Positions 53,337 through 61,289 of a DNA stretch of 64,000 nucleotides are shown here, in pieces. The translations under genes were made by a program, and so were the position numbers. Within the stretch, counting starts at the first letter, position 1; every line of letters begins with the position of its first letter. The notes under the pieces are model-generated. The model did no database searches. It saw nothing but the letters and a program-made list of their open reading frames with translations, and was not told where the DNA came from. This DNA is from Selenomonas sp. (GTDB taxonomy: Bacteria > Bacillota > Negativicutes > Selenomonadales > Selenomonadaceae): positions 1 to 64,000 of the forward strand of contig JALEZZ010000037.1 of NCBI GenBank assembly GCA_022773585.1, read 5' to 3'.

Positions 53337-54125
53337 ATGAGTGAAATTATCGTAATCACGTCCGGCAAGGGCGGAGTCGGCAAGACGACGACCACGGCGA
53401 ATCTCGGCATGGGGCTCGCGATGCGCGGCAAGAACGTCGTGCTCATCGATACGGACACGGGCCTTCGCAACCTCGACCTGCTCCTCGGCCTCGAGAACCG
53501 CATCATGTACGACCTCATCGACGTGACGCAGGGCCGTGTGCCGTACAAGAAGGCGCTCGTGCGCCATAAGAAGGTCGAAAACCTCTTCTTGCTGCCGACG
53601 TCGCAGGTCAAGGACAAGTCGGCGGTGAATCCTGAGGAGCTCGTGAAGCTCTGCGAGGAGCTCCGCAAGGAATTTGATTACATCCTGATTGACTGCCCAG
53701 CCGGCATCGAGCAGGGCTTCCAGACGGCCATCGCGGCCGCTGATGTCGCCATCGTCGTGACGATGCCCGAAATCTCGGCCGTGCGCGATGCCGACAAGAT
53801 CATCGGCGAGCTCGGCCGCGCGGACAAGGAGAACATCAAGCTCATCGTCAACCGCATCCGCCTGCAGATGGTGGAGTCCGGCGACATGCTCGACATGAAC
53901 GACATCAATGACATCCTCTCCATCGACTGCATCGGCCAGGTGCCCGATGACAAGATGGTCATCACGAGCACGAACCGCGGCGAGCCCTGCATCACGATGG
54001 ACAAGTCGACGGCGGGCCAGGCGTACCGCAACATCGTCGGCCGCCTGCTCGGCGAAAAAGTCCCGTTCATGACGTTCCCGAAAGAGGGGTTCTTCTCCCG
54101 TCTGAAGCACGTCTTCGGCATGTAA
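53337..54125 (+). CDS. minD: Septum site-determining ATPase MinD
   Basis: A 262-residue membrane-associated ATPase of the ParA/MinD family. The deviant Walker A is ITSGKGGVGKTTTTANLG with both Lys residues. DTDTGLRNLDLLLG and ILIDCPAGIEQGF are present, and the C-terminus ends in an amphipathic membrane-targeting helix (FFSRLKHVFGM). Confidence 0.97.
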   Translation: MSEIIVITSGKGGVGKTTTTANLGMGLAMRGKNVVLIDTDTGLRNLDLLLGLENRIMYDLIDVTQGRVPYKKALVRHKKVENLFLLPTSQVKDKSAVNPEELVKLCEELRKEFDYILIDCPAGIEQGFQTAIAAADVAIVVTMPEISAVRDADKIIGELGRADKENIKLIVNRIRLQMVESGDMLDMNDINDILSIDCIGQVPDDKMVITSTNRGEPCITMDKSTAGQAYRNIVGRLLGEKVPFMTFPKEGFFSRLKHVFGM

Positions 54126-54137
54126 GGGGGGAGAAGG

Positions 54138-54407
54138 ATGCTGAATGCACTCATGAAAATCTTTGGCAAGAAAGAGCCTTCGGGCAAGGTCGCGCGCGAC
54201 CGCCTCAAGGTTGTGCTGATCCATGACCGCGCGAGCGTCTCGCCCGAGGTCATGGAGCACCTCCGGCGCGACATCCTCGATGTCGTCGGCCGGTATCTCG
54301 ACATCAATCCCGAGGAGATGGACATCTCCCTCGCAAACGATGAGGACTCTGTCGCGCTCGTCGCGAACATCCCCGTCACGAATCTCAGGCACGGTGGAAA
54401 ACGTTGA
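54138..54407 (+). CDS. minE: Cell division topological specificity factor MinE
   Basis: An 89-residue protein that drives MinD off the membrane. The N-terminal MinD-stimulating helix region (KDRLKVVLIHDRA in the family; here RDRLKVVLIHDRASVSPEVM) and the dimerisation beta region are present. Presence of MinE, rather than DivIVA alone, implies an oscillating Min system. The stop overlaps the TTG of rodA. Confidence 0.94.
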   Translation: MLNALMKIFGKKEPSGKVARDRLKVVLIHDRASVSPEVMEHLRRDILDVVGRYLDINPEEMDISLANDEDSVALVANIPVTNLRHGGKR

Positions 54408-55507
54408 ACAAGAAAATCTTCAAGCGGCTCGACATGCCGCTCGTCATCGCGACGGCGGGCATCATCGTCATGAGCCTCGTCATCATCGGCAGTGCGACGC
54501 ACATCAATACGCCGAGCGATGAACGCTACTGGTTCGTCCAGCGGCAAGGGCTCTTTGCCATCATGAACGTCGCGCTTGCGGCATTCCTCATGAACTTCGA
54601 CTACAAGATGCTTGCGGGCTTCCGGAAGAAGCTCTACATCTTCAATCTCGTCATGCTGATCGCCGTCATGCTCGTCGGCCAGTCGGCGCTCGGCGCGCAG
54701 CGCTGGATCGTCATCGGCCCGATCAGCCTGCAGCCGTCGGAGTTCTCGAAACTCATCATGATCATCTGCCTCGCAGGCATGATGGAGGAGCGCGTCGGCC
54801 ATCTCAATACGCTCCGAGACCTCTTGCCGATTGCGGCCTACGTCGGCGTGCCGTTCCTGCTCGTGCTGAAGCAGCCAGATCTCGGCACTTCGCTCGTCTT
54901 CATGGCGATTTTCTTCGGCATGATTTTCGTTTCAGGCATCCGGCTGCGGCTGCTCGGAGGAATCTTTGCGGCCGGACTTGCGGCCATGCCGGTGCTCTGG
55001 CATTTTCTCAAGGACTACCAGAAAATGCGCATCATGGTCTTCATGGATCCGAATGTCGATCCTCTGGGCTCCGGCTATCACATCATCCAGTCGAAAATCG
55101 CCATCGGGTCGGGCATGCTCTTCGGCAAAGGGCTCTTCCACGGAACGCAGAGCCAGCTGAACTTCCTGCCGGAGAACCATACCGACTTCATTTTCGCCGT
55201 CGTCGGCGAAGAGCTCGGCTTCATCGGAGCGGCGTTCCTGCTGCTCCTCTACCTCGTCGTGCTCTGGCGCGGCATCCAGATTGCGCGCGATGCCGCCGAT
55301 GCGTTCGGCCGTCTGCTCGCCGTCGGCATCACGTCGATGATCGCATTCCACGTGCTCGTCAATGTCGGCATGACGATGGGCATCATGCCGGTCACGGGCA
55401 TCCCGCTGCCACTCATGAGCTATGGCGTCAGCTCGCTGACGACGAACATCTTGTCGATCGCGATATTGCTCAATATCCACCAGAGAAAACAGAAGCTGTT
55501 ATTTTAG
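54404..55507 (+). CDS. rodA: Rod shape-determining SEDS protein RodA
   Basis: A 367-residue SEDS-family peptidoglycan glycosyltransferase with about ten membrane helices. Landmarks are GAQRWIVIGPISLQPSEFSK, LKQPDLGTSLVF, PENHTDFIFAVVGEELGF and GIPLPLMSYGVSS. It works with PBP2 encoded four genes upstream. The start is TTG 54404 overlapping the minE stop. RodA rather than FtsW is inferred from the neighbourhood. Confidence 0.94.
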   Translation: MNKKIFKRLDMPLVIATAGIIVMSLVIIGSATHINTPSDERYWFVQRQGLFAIMNVALAAFLMNFDYKMLAGFRKKLYIFNLVMLIAVMLVGQSALGAQRWIVIGPISLQPSEFSKLIMIICLAGMMEERVGHLNTLRDLLPIAAYVGVPFLLVLKQPDLGTSLVFMAIFFGMIFVSGIRLRLLGGIFAAGLAAMPVLWHFLKDYQKMRIMVFMDPNVDPLGSGYHIIQSKIAIGSGMLFGKGLFHGTQSQLNFLPENHTDFIFAVVGEELGFIGAAFLLLLYLVVLWRGIQIARDAADAFGRLLAVGITSMIAFHVLVNVGMTMGIMPVTGIPLPLMSYGVSSLTTNILSIAILLNIHQRKQKLLF

Positions 55508-55510
55508 ACG

Positions 55511-55541
55511 AAAAAAAGGGCGGCTTTGCCGCCCTTTTTCC
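55511..55541 (+). terminator. Rho-independent terminator of the shape/division cluster
   Basis: AAAAGGGCGG and CCGCCCTTTT form a 10-bp stem with a 5-base loop, ending in T and closing the mre-min-rodA operon. Confidence 0.9.
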
Positions 55542-55562
55542 ATAAGGAGAGAACTGAACGAA

Positions 55563-58193
55563 ATGGTAACCCTCGACCCCAGCGTGCTGCAGAGCGTCGA
55601 AAAGCCGGCGCGCTATACGGGCAGCGAATGGAACGCCGTCATCAAGGACCATGCAGATGTCAAATGCACGTTCGCGCTCGCGCTGCCGGACGTCTACGAG
55701 GTCGGCATGAGCAACCTCGGCCTCGCCATCCTCTACGAAATTTTGAACAGCCGCAAAGACATCGCGGCCGAGCGCGTTTACGCACCTTGGACAGACATGG
55801 AAGCCATCCTGCGGGCACAGGACATCCCGCTCTATTCGCTCGAAACGAAGACGAAGATCAAGAACTTCTCGTTCCTCGGCTTTTCGCTCCAGTACGAGAT
55901 GATTTACTCGAACGTGCTCAACATGCTCGACCTCGCAGGCATCCCGCTCCATGCGGCGGACCGTACGCTCAGCGATCCGTTCGTTGTCGGCGGCGGGCCG
56001 TGCGTCTACAACGTCGAGCCCGTCGCGCCGTTCTTCGACTTCTTCGTCATCGGCGAGGGCGAAGAGGTCATCACGGAGGTTTGCGACGTCTACGAAGCGT
56101 GGAAAGAAGAAGGCTGTCCGGACGGGCGGCGCGGGTATCTCCGCCGCCTGCTCGATGTCGATGGCATCTATGTGCCGTCGTTCTATGAAGACCGCTATGA
56201 CGAGGACGGCCATTTCGCCGCATTGACGCCGCTTGACCCTGCCGCGAAACCCGTCATCTACAAGCGCATCGTCAAGGACATGGACAAGGTGAAGTCCGTC
56301 GAGCATCCCGTCGTGCCGTACATGAACATCGTGCACAACCGCATCATGCTCGAACTCTTCCGCGGCTGCTCGCGCGGCTGCCGCTTCTGCCAGGCCGGCA
56401 TCTGCTACCGTCCGGCGCGCGAGCGCACGGAGGAACACCTGAAGGAGATGGCGCGCGGTCTCGTTGATGTCTCTGGCTATGACGAGATGAGCCTGACATC
56501 GCTTTCGTCGGCTGATTACTCGTGTCTCGGCCGCCTCGTCGATGACCTCATGGACGAGTTCCGCCATGAGAAAGTCAGCTTCTCGCTGCCGTCGCTGCGC
56601 ATCGACAGCTTCAGCATCGACCTCGCGCACAAGATGCAGCAGGTGCGCAAGTCCGGCCTGACGTTCGCGCCTGAGGCTGGCACGCAGCGCCTGCGTGATG
56701 TCATCAACAAGGGCGTCACGGAGGAAGACCTCCTGACGGCTTGCGGCGCAGCGTTCCGCCAGGGCTGGAAGCAGGTCAAGCTCTACTTCATGATGGGCCT
56801 GCCGACCGAGACGGACGAAGACGTCATCGGCATCGCCGACCTCGCGAAAAAAGTCGTTGACCTTTATACGGAAATCAAGGGCAAGCGCGGCGTCAAGGTC
56901 ACGATTTCCGTCGCCTGCTTCGTGCCGAAGCCCTACACGCCATTCCAGTGGTTCGGCCAGGTGCCGCTTGCAGAGTTCGAGCGTCGCCAGCAGCTGCTGA
57001 AAGAGCACATCACGGACCGCGCCATCACGTTCAATTATCACGATGCGCGCCTTTCCGTCATCGAAGGCGCATTTGCGCGCGGCGACCGCCGCCTTGCAGC
57101 CGTGCTCGAACAGGCATGGAAAGATGGCGCGAAGTTCGACGGTTGGAGCGACCTCTTCCACGACGACATCTGGCACGAGGCATTCCGAAAATGCGGCCTC
57201 GACATCAAAGATTATGCCGAGCGCACGCGCAGCTTCGATGAGCCCTTGCCGTGGGAGGTCACCTCGCCGGGCGCGACGAAAGATTTCTTCCTGCGCGAAT
57301 GGAAGAAGGCCATGGCCGCCGAGCTCACGGAGGACTGCCGCCGCGGCAAGTGCAGCGCCTGCGGCATCTGCCCGACGCTCGGCGTCCATGTCATCGACTA
57401 CAAGAGACAGGAAGAGGCGAGAGGCGCGTTTCAGGAGAAATTCGTGCCGACGCCCGTGCATCCTGAGGACAATGGCAAGAAACAGCAGCCGCCGGTTTAT
57501 TGGTACCGCGCCCGCGTCACGAAGGATGCTGATGTGCGTTTTGTTTCGCACCTCGAGTACGCGGATGTTTTCATCAAGGCGTTCGACCGCGCGAAGCTGC
57601 CGATGGCATATTCCGAAGGCTTCAATCCGCACATGAAGGTCGCATTCGGCTCGGCGCTCGCCGTCGGTGTTTCGAGCGAGGCCGAGTACATGGACTTCGC
57701 CTTGCGCAAGCAACTCGCGCAGCCCGAGGTCTTCGACCGCCTGCGCGCGCAGCTGCCGCCCGGGATTCGCGTGCTGAAACTCACGGAAATCAAGGGCAAG
57801 CATATCGCGCTGATGAACCTCGCCGACGAAGCGCGCTACCACATCCGCGTGCCGCTTCATGGCGACGCAGAAACGGCTGTCAGAGCCGCGCAGGAAGCCA
57901 TTGCGAAGTTCAATGCGGCGACGGAGGTCATCTACACGCGTGTCACGCCGAAGAAGACCCGCACGAAGGACATCAAGAAATTCCTCGGCGCCCCGCTCAC
58001 GGCGGCCATCGCAGACAACATTCTCACGATGGACATCGCCACCAGAATTCTCGGCACCACCGGCAGCGTCAAGCCCGGCGAAATTCTCGAGACCCTCTCC
58101 AAAGAGTTCGCCCTGCCCATCACCGTCGCCGAAGCCGACATCCACCGTATCTCTCTGACAGGAAAAGGAAAGGACTTAATTGATTATGCCTAA
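55563..58193 (+). CDS. Fused B12-binding radical SAM protein (TIGR03960) and DUF2344 domain (TIGR03936)
   Basis: The 876-residue protein has an N-terminal B12-binding-like region, a radical SAM core with CSRGCRFCQAG (C-x3-C-x2-C, about residue 270), a second Cys set (GKCSACGICP, about 598), then from about 640 a DUF2344 domain (ARVTKDADVRFVSHLEYADV, AYSEGFNPHMKVAFGSALAV). In many Firmicutes the two parts are separate adjacent genes; here they form one polypeptide. The known gene order with rng downstream suggests an RNA or ribosome modification role, but the reaction is not established. The ATG 55563 ribosome-binding site is AAGGAGAG at a longish distance. Confidence 0.9.
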   Translation: MVTLDPSVLQSVEKPARYTGSEWNAVIKDHADVKCTFALALPDVYEVGMSNLGLAILYEILNSRKDIAAERVYAPWTDMEAILRAQDIPLYSLETKTKIKNFSFLGFSLQYEMIYSNVLNMLDLAGIPLHAADRTLSDPFVVGGGPCVYNVEPVAPFFDFFVIGEGEEVITEVCDVYEAWKEEGCPDGRRGYLRRLLDVDGIYVPSFYEDRYDEDGHFAALTPLDPAAKPVIYKRIVKDMDKVKSVEHPVVPYMNIVHNRIMLELFRGCSRGCRFCQAGICYRPARERTEEHLKEMARGLVDVSGYDEMSLTSLSSADYSCLGRLVDDLMDEFRHEKVSFSLPSLRIDSFSIDLAHKMQQVRKSGLTFAPEAGTQRLRDVINKGVTEEDLLTACGAAFRQGWKQVKLYFMMGLPTETDEDVIGIADLAKKVVDLYTEIKGKRGVKVTISVACFVPKPYTPFQWFGQVPLAEFERRQQLLKEHITDRAITFNYHDARLSVIEGAFARGDRRLAAVLEQAWKDGAKFDGWSDLFHDDIWHEAFRKCGLDIKDYAERTRSFDEPLPWEVTSPGATKDFFLREWKKAMAAELTEDCRRGKCSACGICPTLGVHVIDYKRQEEARGAFQEKFVPTPVHPEDNGKKQQPPVYWYRARVTKDADVRFVSHLEYADVFIKAFDRAKLPMAYSEGFNPHMKVAFGSALAVGVSSEAEYMDFALRKQLAQPEVFDRLRAQLPPGIRVLKLTEIKGKHIALMNLADEARYHIRVPLHGDAETAVRAAQEAIAKFNAATEVIYTRVTPKKTRTKDIKKFLGAPLTAAIADNILTMDIATRILGTTGSVKPGEILETLSKEFALPITVAEADIHRISLTGKGKDLIDYA

Positions 58194-58222
58194 CGGAAAG
58201 GAACGGAACCTGACAAAAAGGC

Positions 58223-58269
58223 AGCCCCCCTCTAGAGGGGGGACGGGCCGCGTAAGCGGCGGGGGGAGT
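58223..58269. repeat. Single palindromic repeat module between the radical SAM gene and rng
   Basis: AGCCCCCCTC-tag-AGGGGGG is followed by GGCCGC-gta-AGCGGC and GGGGGGAGT. This is a C-rich variant of the type B module. The 62 bases to the rng start hold nothing else recognisable. Confidence 0.8.
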
Positions 58270-58331
58270 CCCCTGCATGGCAATACGATTCGTAGGGCAA
58301 TTTCTTCCGCGGGTGCGACAGGAGAATCCAA

Positions 58332-59780
58332 ATGAAGTCCATCCTCCTAAACATCGTCCCCGAAGAAACCCGCATGGCCGTCGTCGAGAACGGCGACCTC
58401 CTTGCCGTCGAAGTCGAGCGCGCCTCGCACGCCCACCTCGTCGGCAACATCTACAAGGGCCGCGTGCAGAACGTCCTGCCGGGCATGCAGGCCGCCTTCG
58501 TCGACATCGGCCAGGAAAAGAACGCTTTCCTCTACGTCGGCGACGGCGCGCCGCACGACATCCCGAAGGGCGTCGCAAAAGCCGCGAAGCCCCAGAAAAT
58601 CCATGTCGGCCAGACGCTTCCCGTCGGCATCATCAAAGACGCCGTCGGAACGAAAGGCCCGCGCGCGACGCTCCATCTTTCCATCCCTGGACGCAACCTC
58701 GTCCTGATGCCGACGGCCGCCTACATTGGTCTTTCGCGGCGCATCGAGGACGAGCAGGAGCGCAGCCGCCTCCATGCGCTCGCCGAAAAATATGCGCCCG
58801 AAGGCATGGGCCTCATCGTGCGCACGGCGGCCGAAGGCATTTCCGAAGAAGCTTTTGCCGAGGACGCGAAGTATCTCGAAAACCTCTGGGCGTCCATCGC
58901 GCGCAAGTTCAAGCTCAGCCATGCGCCGGCACTCCTTTACCGCGACGCCGACCTGCTCGTGCGCATCGTGCGCGACCGCTTCAGCGCCGACGTCGACGAG
59001 CTCATCGTCGATGACCGCGAGGCCTACGAGCGCGTGCGCGAACTCGTCGGCTTCCTTTCGCCCGACCTCGCTGCGCGCGTCAAGCTCTACGACGGCCGCG
59101 AGCCGCTGTTCCAGCGGTATCACATCGAACAGGAGATCGAGAACGTCGGCGCACGGCAGGTCGAGCTCAAGTCCGGCGGTTTCCTCGTCATTGACAAGAC
59201 AGAGGCACTGACGGTCATCGACGTCAATACCGGCAAATATGTCGGCAAGACGAATCTCGGCGACACCGTCTATCAGGCGAACCTCGAAGCGGCGGCCGAA
59301 ATCCTCAAGCAAATCCGTCTGCGCGACATCGGCGGCATCATCATCGTCGATTTCATCGATATGGAGACGGACGAGCAAAAAACGGCGCTCTTGGATTTCC
59401 TGCGCGATGGTGCGCGAAATGATCGTGCGAAGACGAACATCATCGACATCACGTCGCTTGGCCTTGTCGAGATCACGCGCCGCAAGTCGCGCTCGAATTT
59501 CGAGAGCGTCGTCTACAGCGAGTGTCCCGTCTGCCACGGCCGCGGCCGCATCGAGTCACCAGAGACCGTCTCCATCCGCATCAGCCGCGACATCCGCCGC
59601 ATGGAGCATAAGAACCATGCGAAGAACGGCTATGAAATCGAAGTTCACGAGACCGTCGCCGAAGAGCTGCGCCAGAACCAGCTCATGATGAACCTCGCGG
59701 CGGAATTCGGCACTGACATCAAAGTCGTCACCCGCCCCGGCATCCATCCGGAGACGTACACGATCTTGCAGCAAAGTTGA
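58332..59780 (+). CDS. rng: Ribonuclease E/G family endoribonuclease
   Basis: The 482-residue RNase G-type enzyme cleaves single-stranded AU-rich RNA and matures 16S rRNA. An N-terminal S1 domain (NIYKGRVQNVLPGMQAAFVD), the RNase H-like and 5'-sensor regions, the catalytic DNase I-like motif VIDVNTGKYVG and IIIVDFIDM with two metal-binding Asp residues, and the zinc-link ECPVCHGRGR are seen. It lacks the long C-terminal scaffold of RNase E. Confidence 0.95.
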   Translation: MKSILLNIVPEETRMAVVENGDLLAVEVERASHAHLVGNIYKGRVQNVLPGMQAAFVDIGQEKNAFLYVGDGAPHDIPKGVAKAAKPQKIHVGQTLPVGIIKDAVGTKGPRATLHLSIPGRNLVLMPTAAYIGLSRRIEDEQERSRLHALAEKYAPEGMGLIVRTAAEGISEEAFAEDAKYLENLWASIARKFKLSHAPALLYRDADLLVRIVRDRFSADVDELIVDDREAYERVRELVGFLSPDLAARVKLYDGREPLFQRYHIEQEIENVGARQVELKSGGFLVIDKTEALTVIDVNTGKYVGKTNLGDTVYQANLEAAAEILKQIRLRDIGGIIIVDFIDMETDEQKTALLDFLRDGARNDRAKTNIIDITSLGLVEITRRKSRSNFESVVYSECPVCHGRGRIESPETVSIRISRDIRRMEHKNHAKNGYEIEVHETVAEELRQNQLMMNLAAEFGTDIKVVTRPGIHPETYTILQQS

Positions 59781-59825
59781 AGAAGATAGAAAAACTTTCG
59801 CAAGAAACGGAGCTATCCTTATTCC

Positions 59826-59930
59826 GCAGCCCCCCTCCATGAGGGGGGACGGGCCGCGTGAGCGGCGGGGGGAGTAGTAGGATGCTGTAGCCGAACTTAT
59901 TCCTATCAATGCATCTAAGAAATTTCTTGT
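59826..59930. repeat. Palindromic module with an extended tail between rng and the L,D-transpeptidase gene
   Basis: The type B module (AGCCCCCCTC...GAGGGGGG, then GGCCGC-gtg-AGCGGC) is followed by GTAGGATGCTGTAGCCGAAC, then GCATCTAAGAAATTTCTT. The same order of strings, GTAGGATG-TAGCC, then GCATCTGCGAAG and a small palindrome, follows the left inner arm of the composite element at 27950-27999, so this looks like a diverged half of that element. No gene lies in the 59781-60002 interval. Confidence 0.65.
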
Positions 59931-59955
59931 GTATCACTGTCAGAAATGCTAGGAT
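59927..59955 (+). promoter_or_regulatory. Possible promoter of the L,D-transpeptidase gene
   Basis: TTGTGT at 59927-59932 and TAGGAT at 59950-59955, 17 bp apart, with TGC before the -10 box. It lies about 48 bp upstream of the start and begins within the tail of the repeat element. Confidence 0.5.
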
Positions 59956-60002
59956 AACAAAGGATTTATTTTTTGATTTTTCATAGAAAAGAGTCTTTCA
60001 CC

Positions 60003-61256
60003 ATGAACAAAAAACATCTCACTGCGGCCATCCTGAGTGCCGCCCTCATCACCACGTCGTTCCCGGCTGCTTTTGCTGCCGAGCAGGCGACAGCTGAGAC
60101 CACGACCACAGCAACGACTGCGACGCCAGCTGCTGCTCCGGCTGCAGCAACGCCAGCAACGACAACGGCTCCGGCCGCTGCGACGACGCAGACTGCAACA
60201 GCAGCCACGGCAACGACCACCACGACGCAGACAACTGCAACGCAGACCACGACGGCCGAGACGCCGACGAATGATGAGGCAGTCATTGACAGCCGCAAGA
60301 TCAGCATCAATCTCGCAGCCCGTTCGCTCGCCGTTTACGAAGGCCAGAAGCGCATCCGTCTCTATCCCATCGGTCCGGGCAAGGCTTCGACGCCGACGCC
60401 GGTCGGTTATTTCAAGGTCCAGTCGAAAGACCTCAATCCGACGTGGACGGATCCGACGGATCCCGAGTATTCCATTCCGTCGGGCGAGAGCAATCCGCTC
60501 GGTTACCGCTGGATGGAAGTCCAGGGCAATTACGGCATCCACGGCACGAACAAGCCGGAATCCATCGGCCATTACGTTTCGAACGGCTGCATCCGCATGA
60601 ATGAGAAGGACGTCGAGGACGTCTTTGACCTCGTCAAAGTCGGCACGCCGATCGAGATCACGTACAACCGCATCGTCGTCGAGAAGACGCCGGACGACCG
60701 CGTGGCATTCTACGTTTATCCGGACGGCTATGGCCGCCAGCCGCTCGACGTCGAGGAAGCAACGAAATGGCTCAAGGGCTATGGCGTGCAGAACTTCATC
60801 AGCGACGAAGACATCGAGAAGAAGATCGAGGCATCGGACGGCGAGCCGACGTACATCGGCAAGGTCTATAACATCACGGTCGATGGCAAGAAGCTCCAGA
60901 ACAAGGCCGTCGAGCAGGATGGCATCACGTATCTGCCTGCCATCGACCTCGCAGATGCGGCCGGTGTGAACCTCGGCTGGGACGAGAAGTCCGAAGTCCT
61001 TTTCAGCACGGTCGGCAAGGCCACGGGCTACAACAAAAAAGACGTGCTCTACTGCAACGCCGATGACGTGCAGACGCTGTTCCACCTCGACGGCGGCCTT
61101 TCGGGCAAGCAGTATGTCTATCACAAGATGACGGCAGCTCCGGCTGCGGCAGCAACGTCTGCCACGACAACGACGGCTGCGACGACCACGGCTCCGGCGT
61201 CCACGACAGCTGCGCCGGCGGCCACGGCTGCAGCGACTGCGCCTGCCACGAAATAA
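60003..61256 (+). CDS. L,D-transpeptidase (YkuD domain) with Ala/Thr-rich flanks
   Basis: A 417-residue exported protein. A signal peptide (AAILSAALITTSFPAAFA) is followed by about 65 residues almost wholly Ala, Thr, Pro and Gln. The YkuD catalytic domain runs from about residue 97 to 215, with YGIHGTNKPESIG and the active-site SNGCIRM (Cys about 196). A region resembling the copper-amine-oxidase N-terminal domain (GKVYNITVDGKKLQNKAVE) comes next, then another Ala/Thr-rich tail. It should form 3-3 cross-links or attach proteins to peptidoglycan. The flanks may be wall-spanning linkers, possibly glycosylated (inference). Confidence 0.9.
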   Translation: MNKKHLTAAILSAALITTSFPAAFAAEQATAETTTTATTATPAAAPAAATPATTTAPAAATTQTATAATATTTTTQTTATQTTTAETPTNDEAVIDSRKISINLAARSLAVYEGQKRIRLYPIGPGKASTPTPVGYFKVQSKDLNPTWTDPTDPEYSIPSGESNPLGYRWMEVQGNYGIHGTNKPESIGHYVSNGCIRMNEKDVEDVFDLVKVGTPIEITYNRIVVEKTPDDRVAFYVYPDGYGRQPLDVEEATKWLKGYGVQNFISDEDIEKKIEASDGEPTYIGKVYNITVDGKKLQNKAVEQDGITYLPAIDLADAAGVNLGWDEKSEVLFSTVGKATGYNKKDVLYCNADDVQTLFHLDGGLSGKQYVYHKMTAAPAAAATSATTTTAATTTAPASTTAAPAATAAATAPATK

Positions 61257-61289
61257 TCCGCAAGCGTTCTGATGACAGGAGGGAATCCC

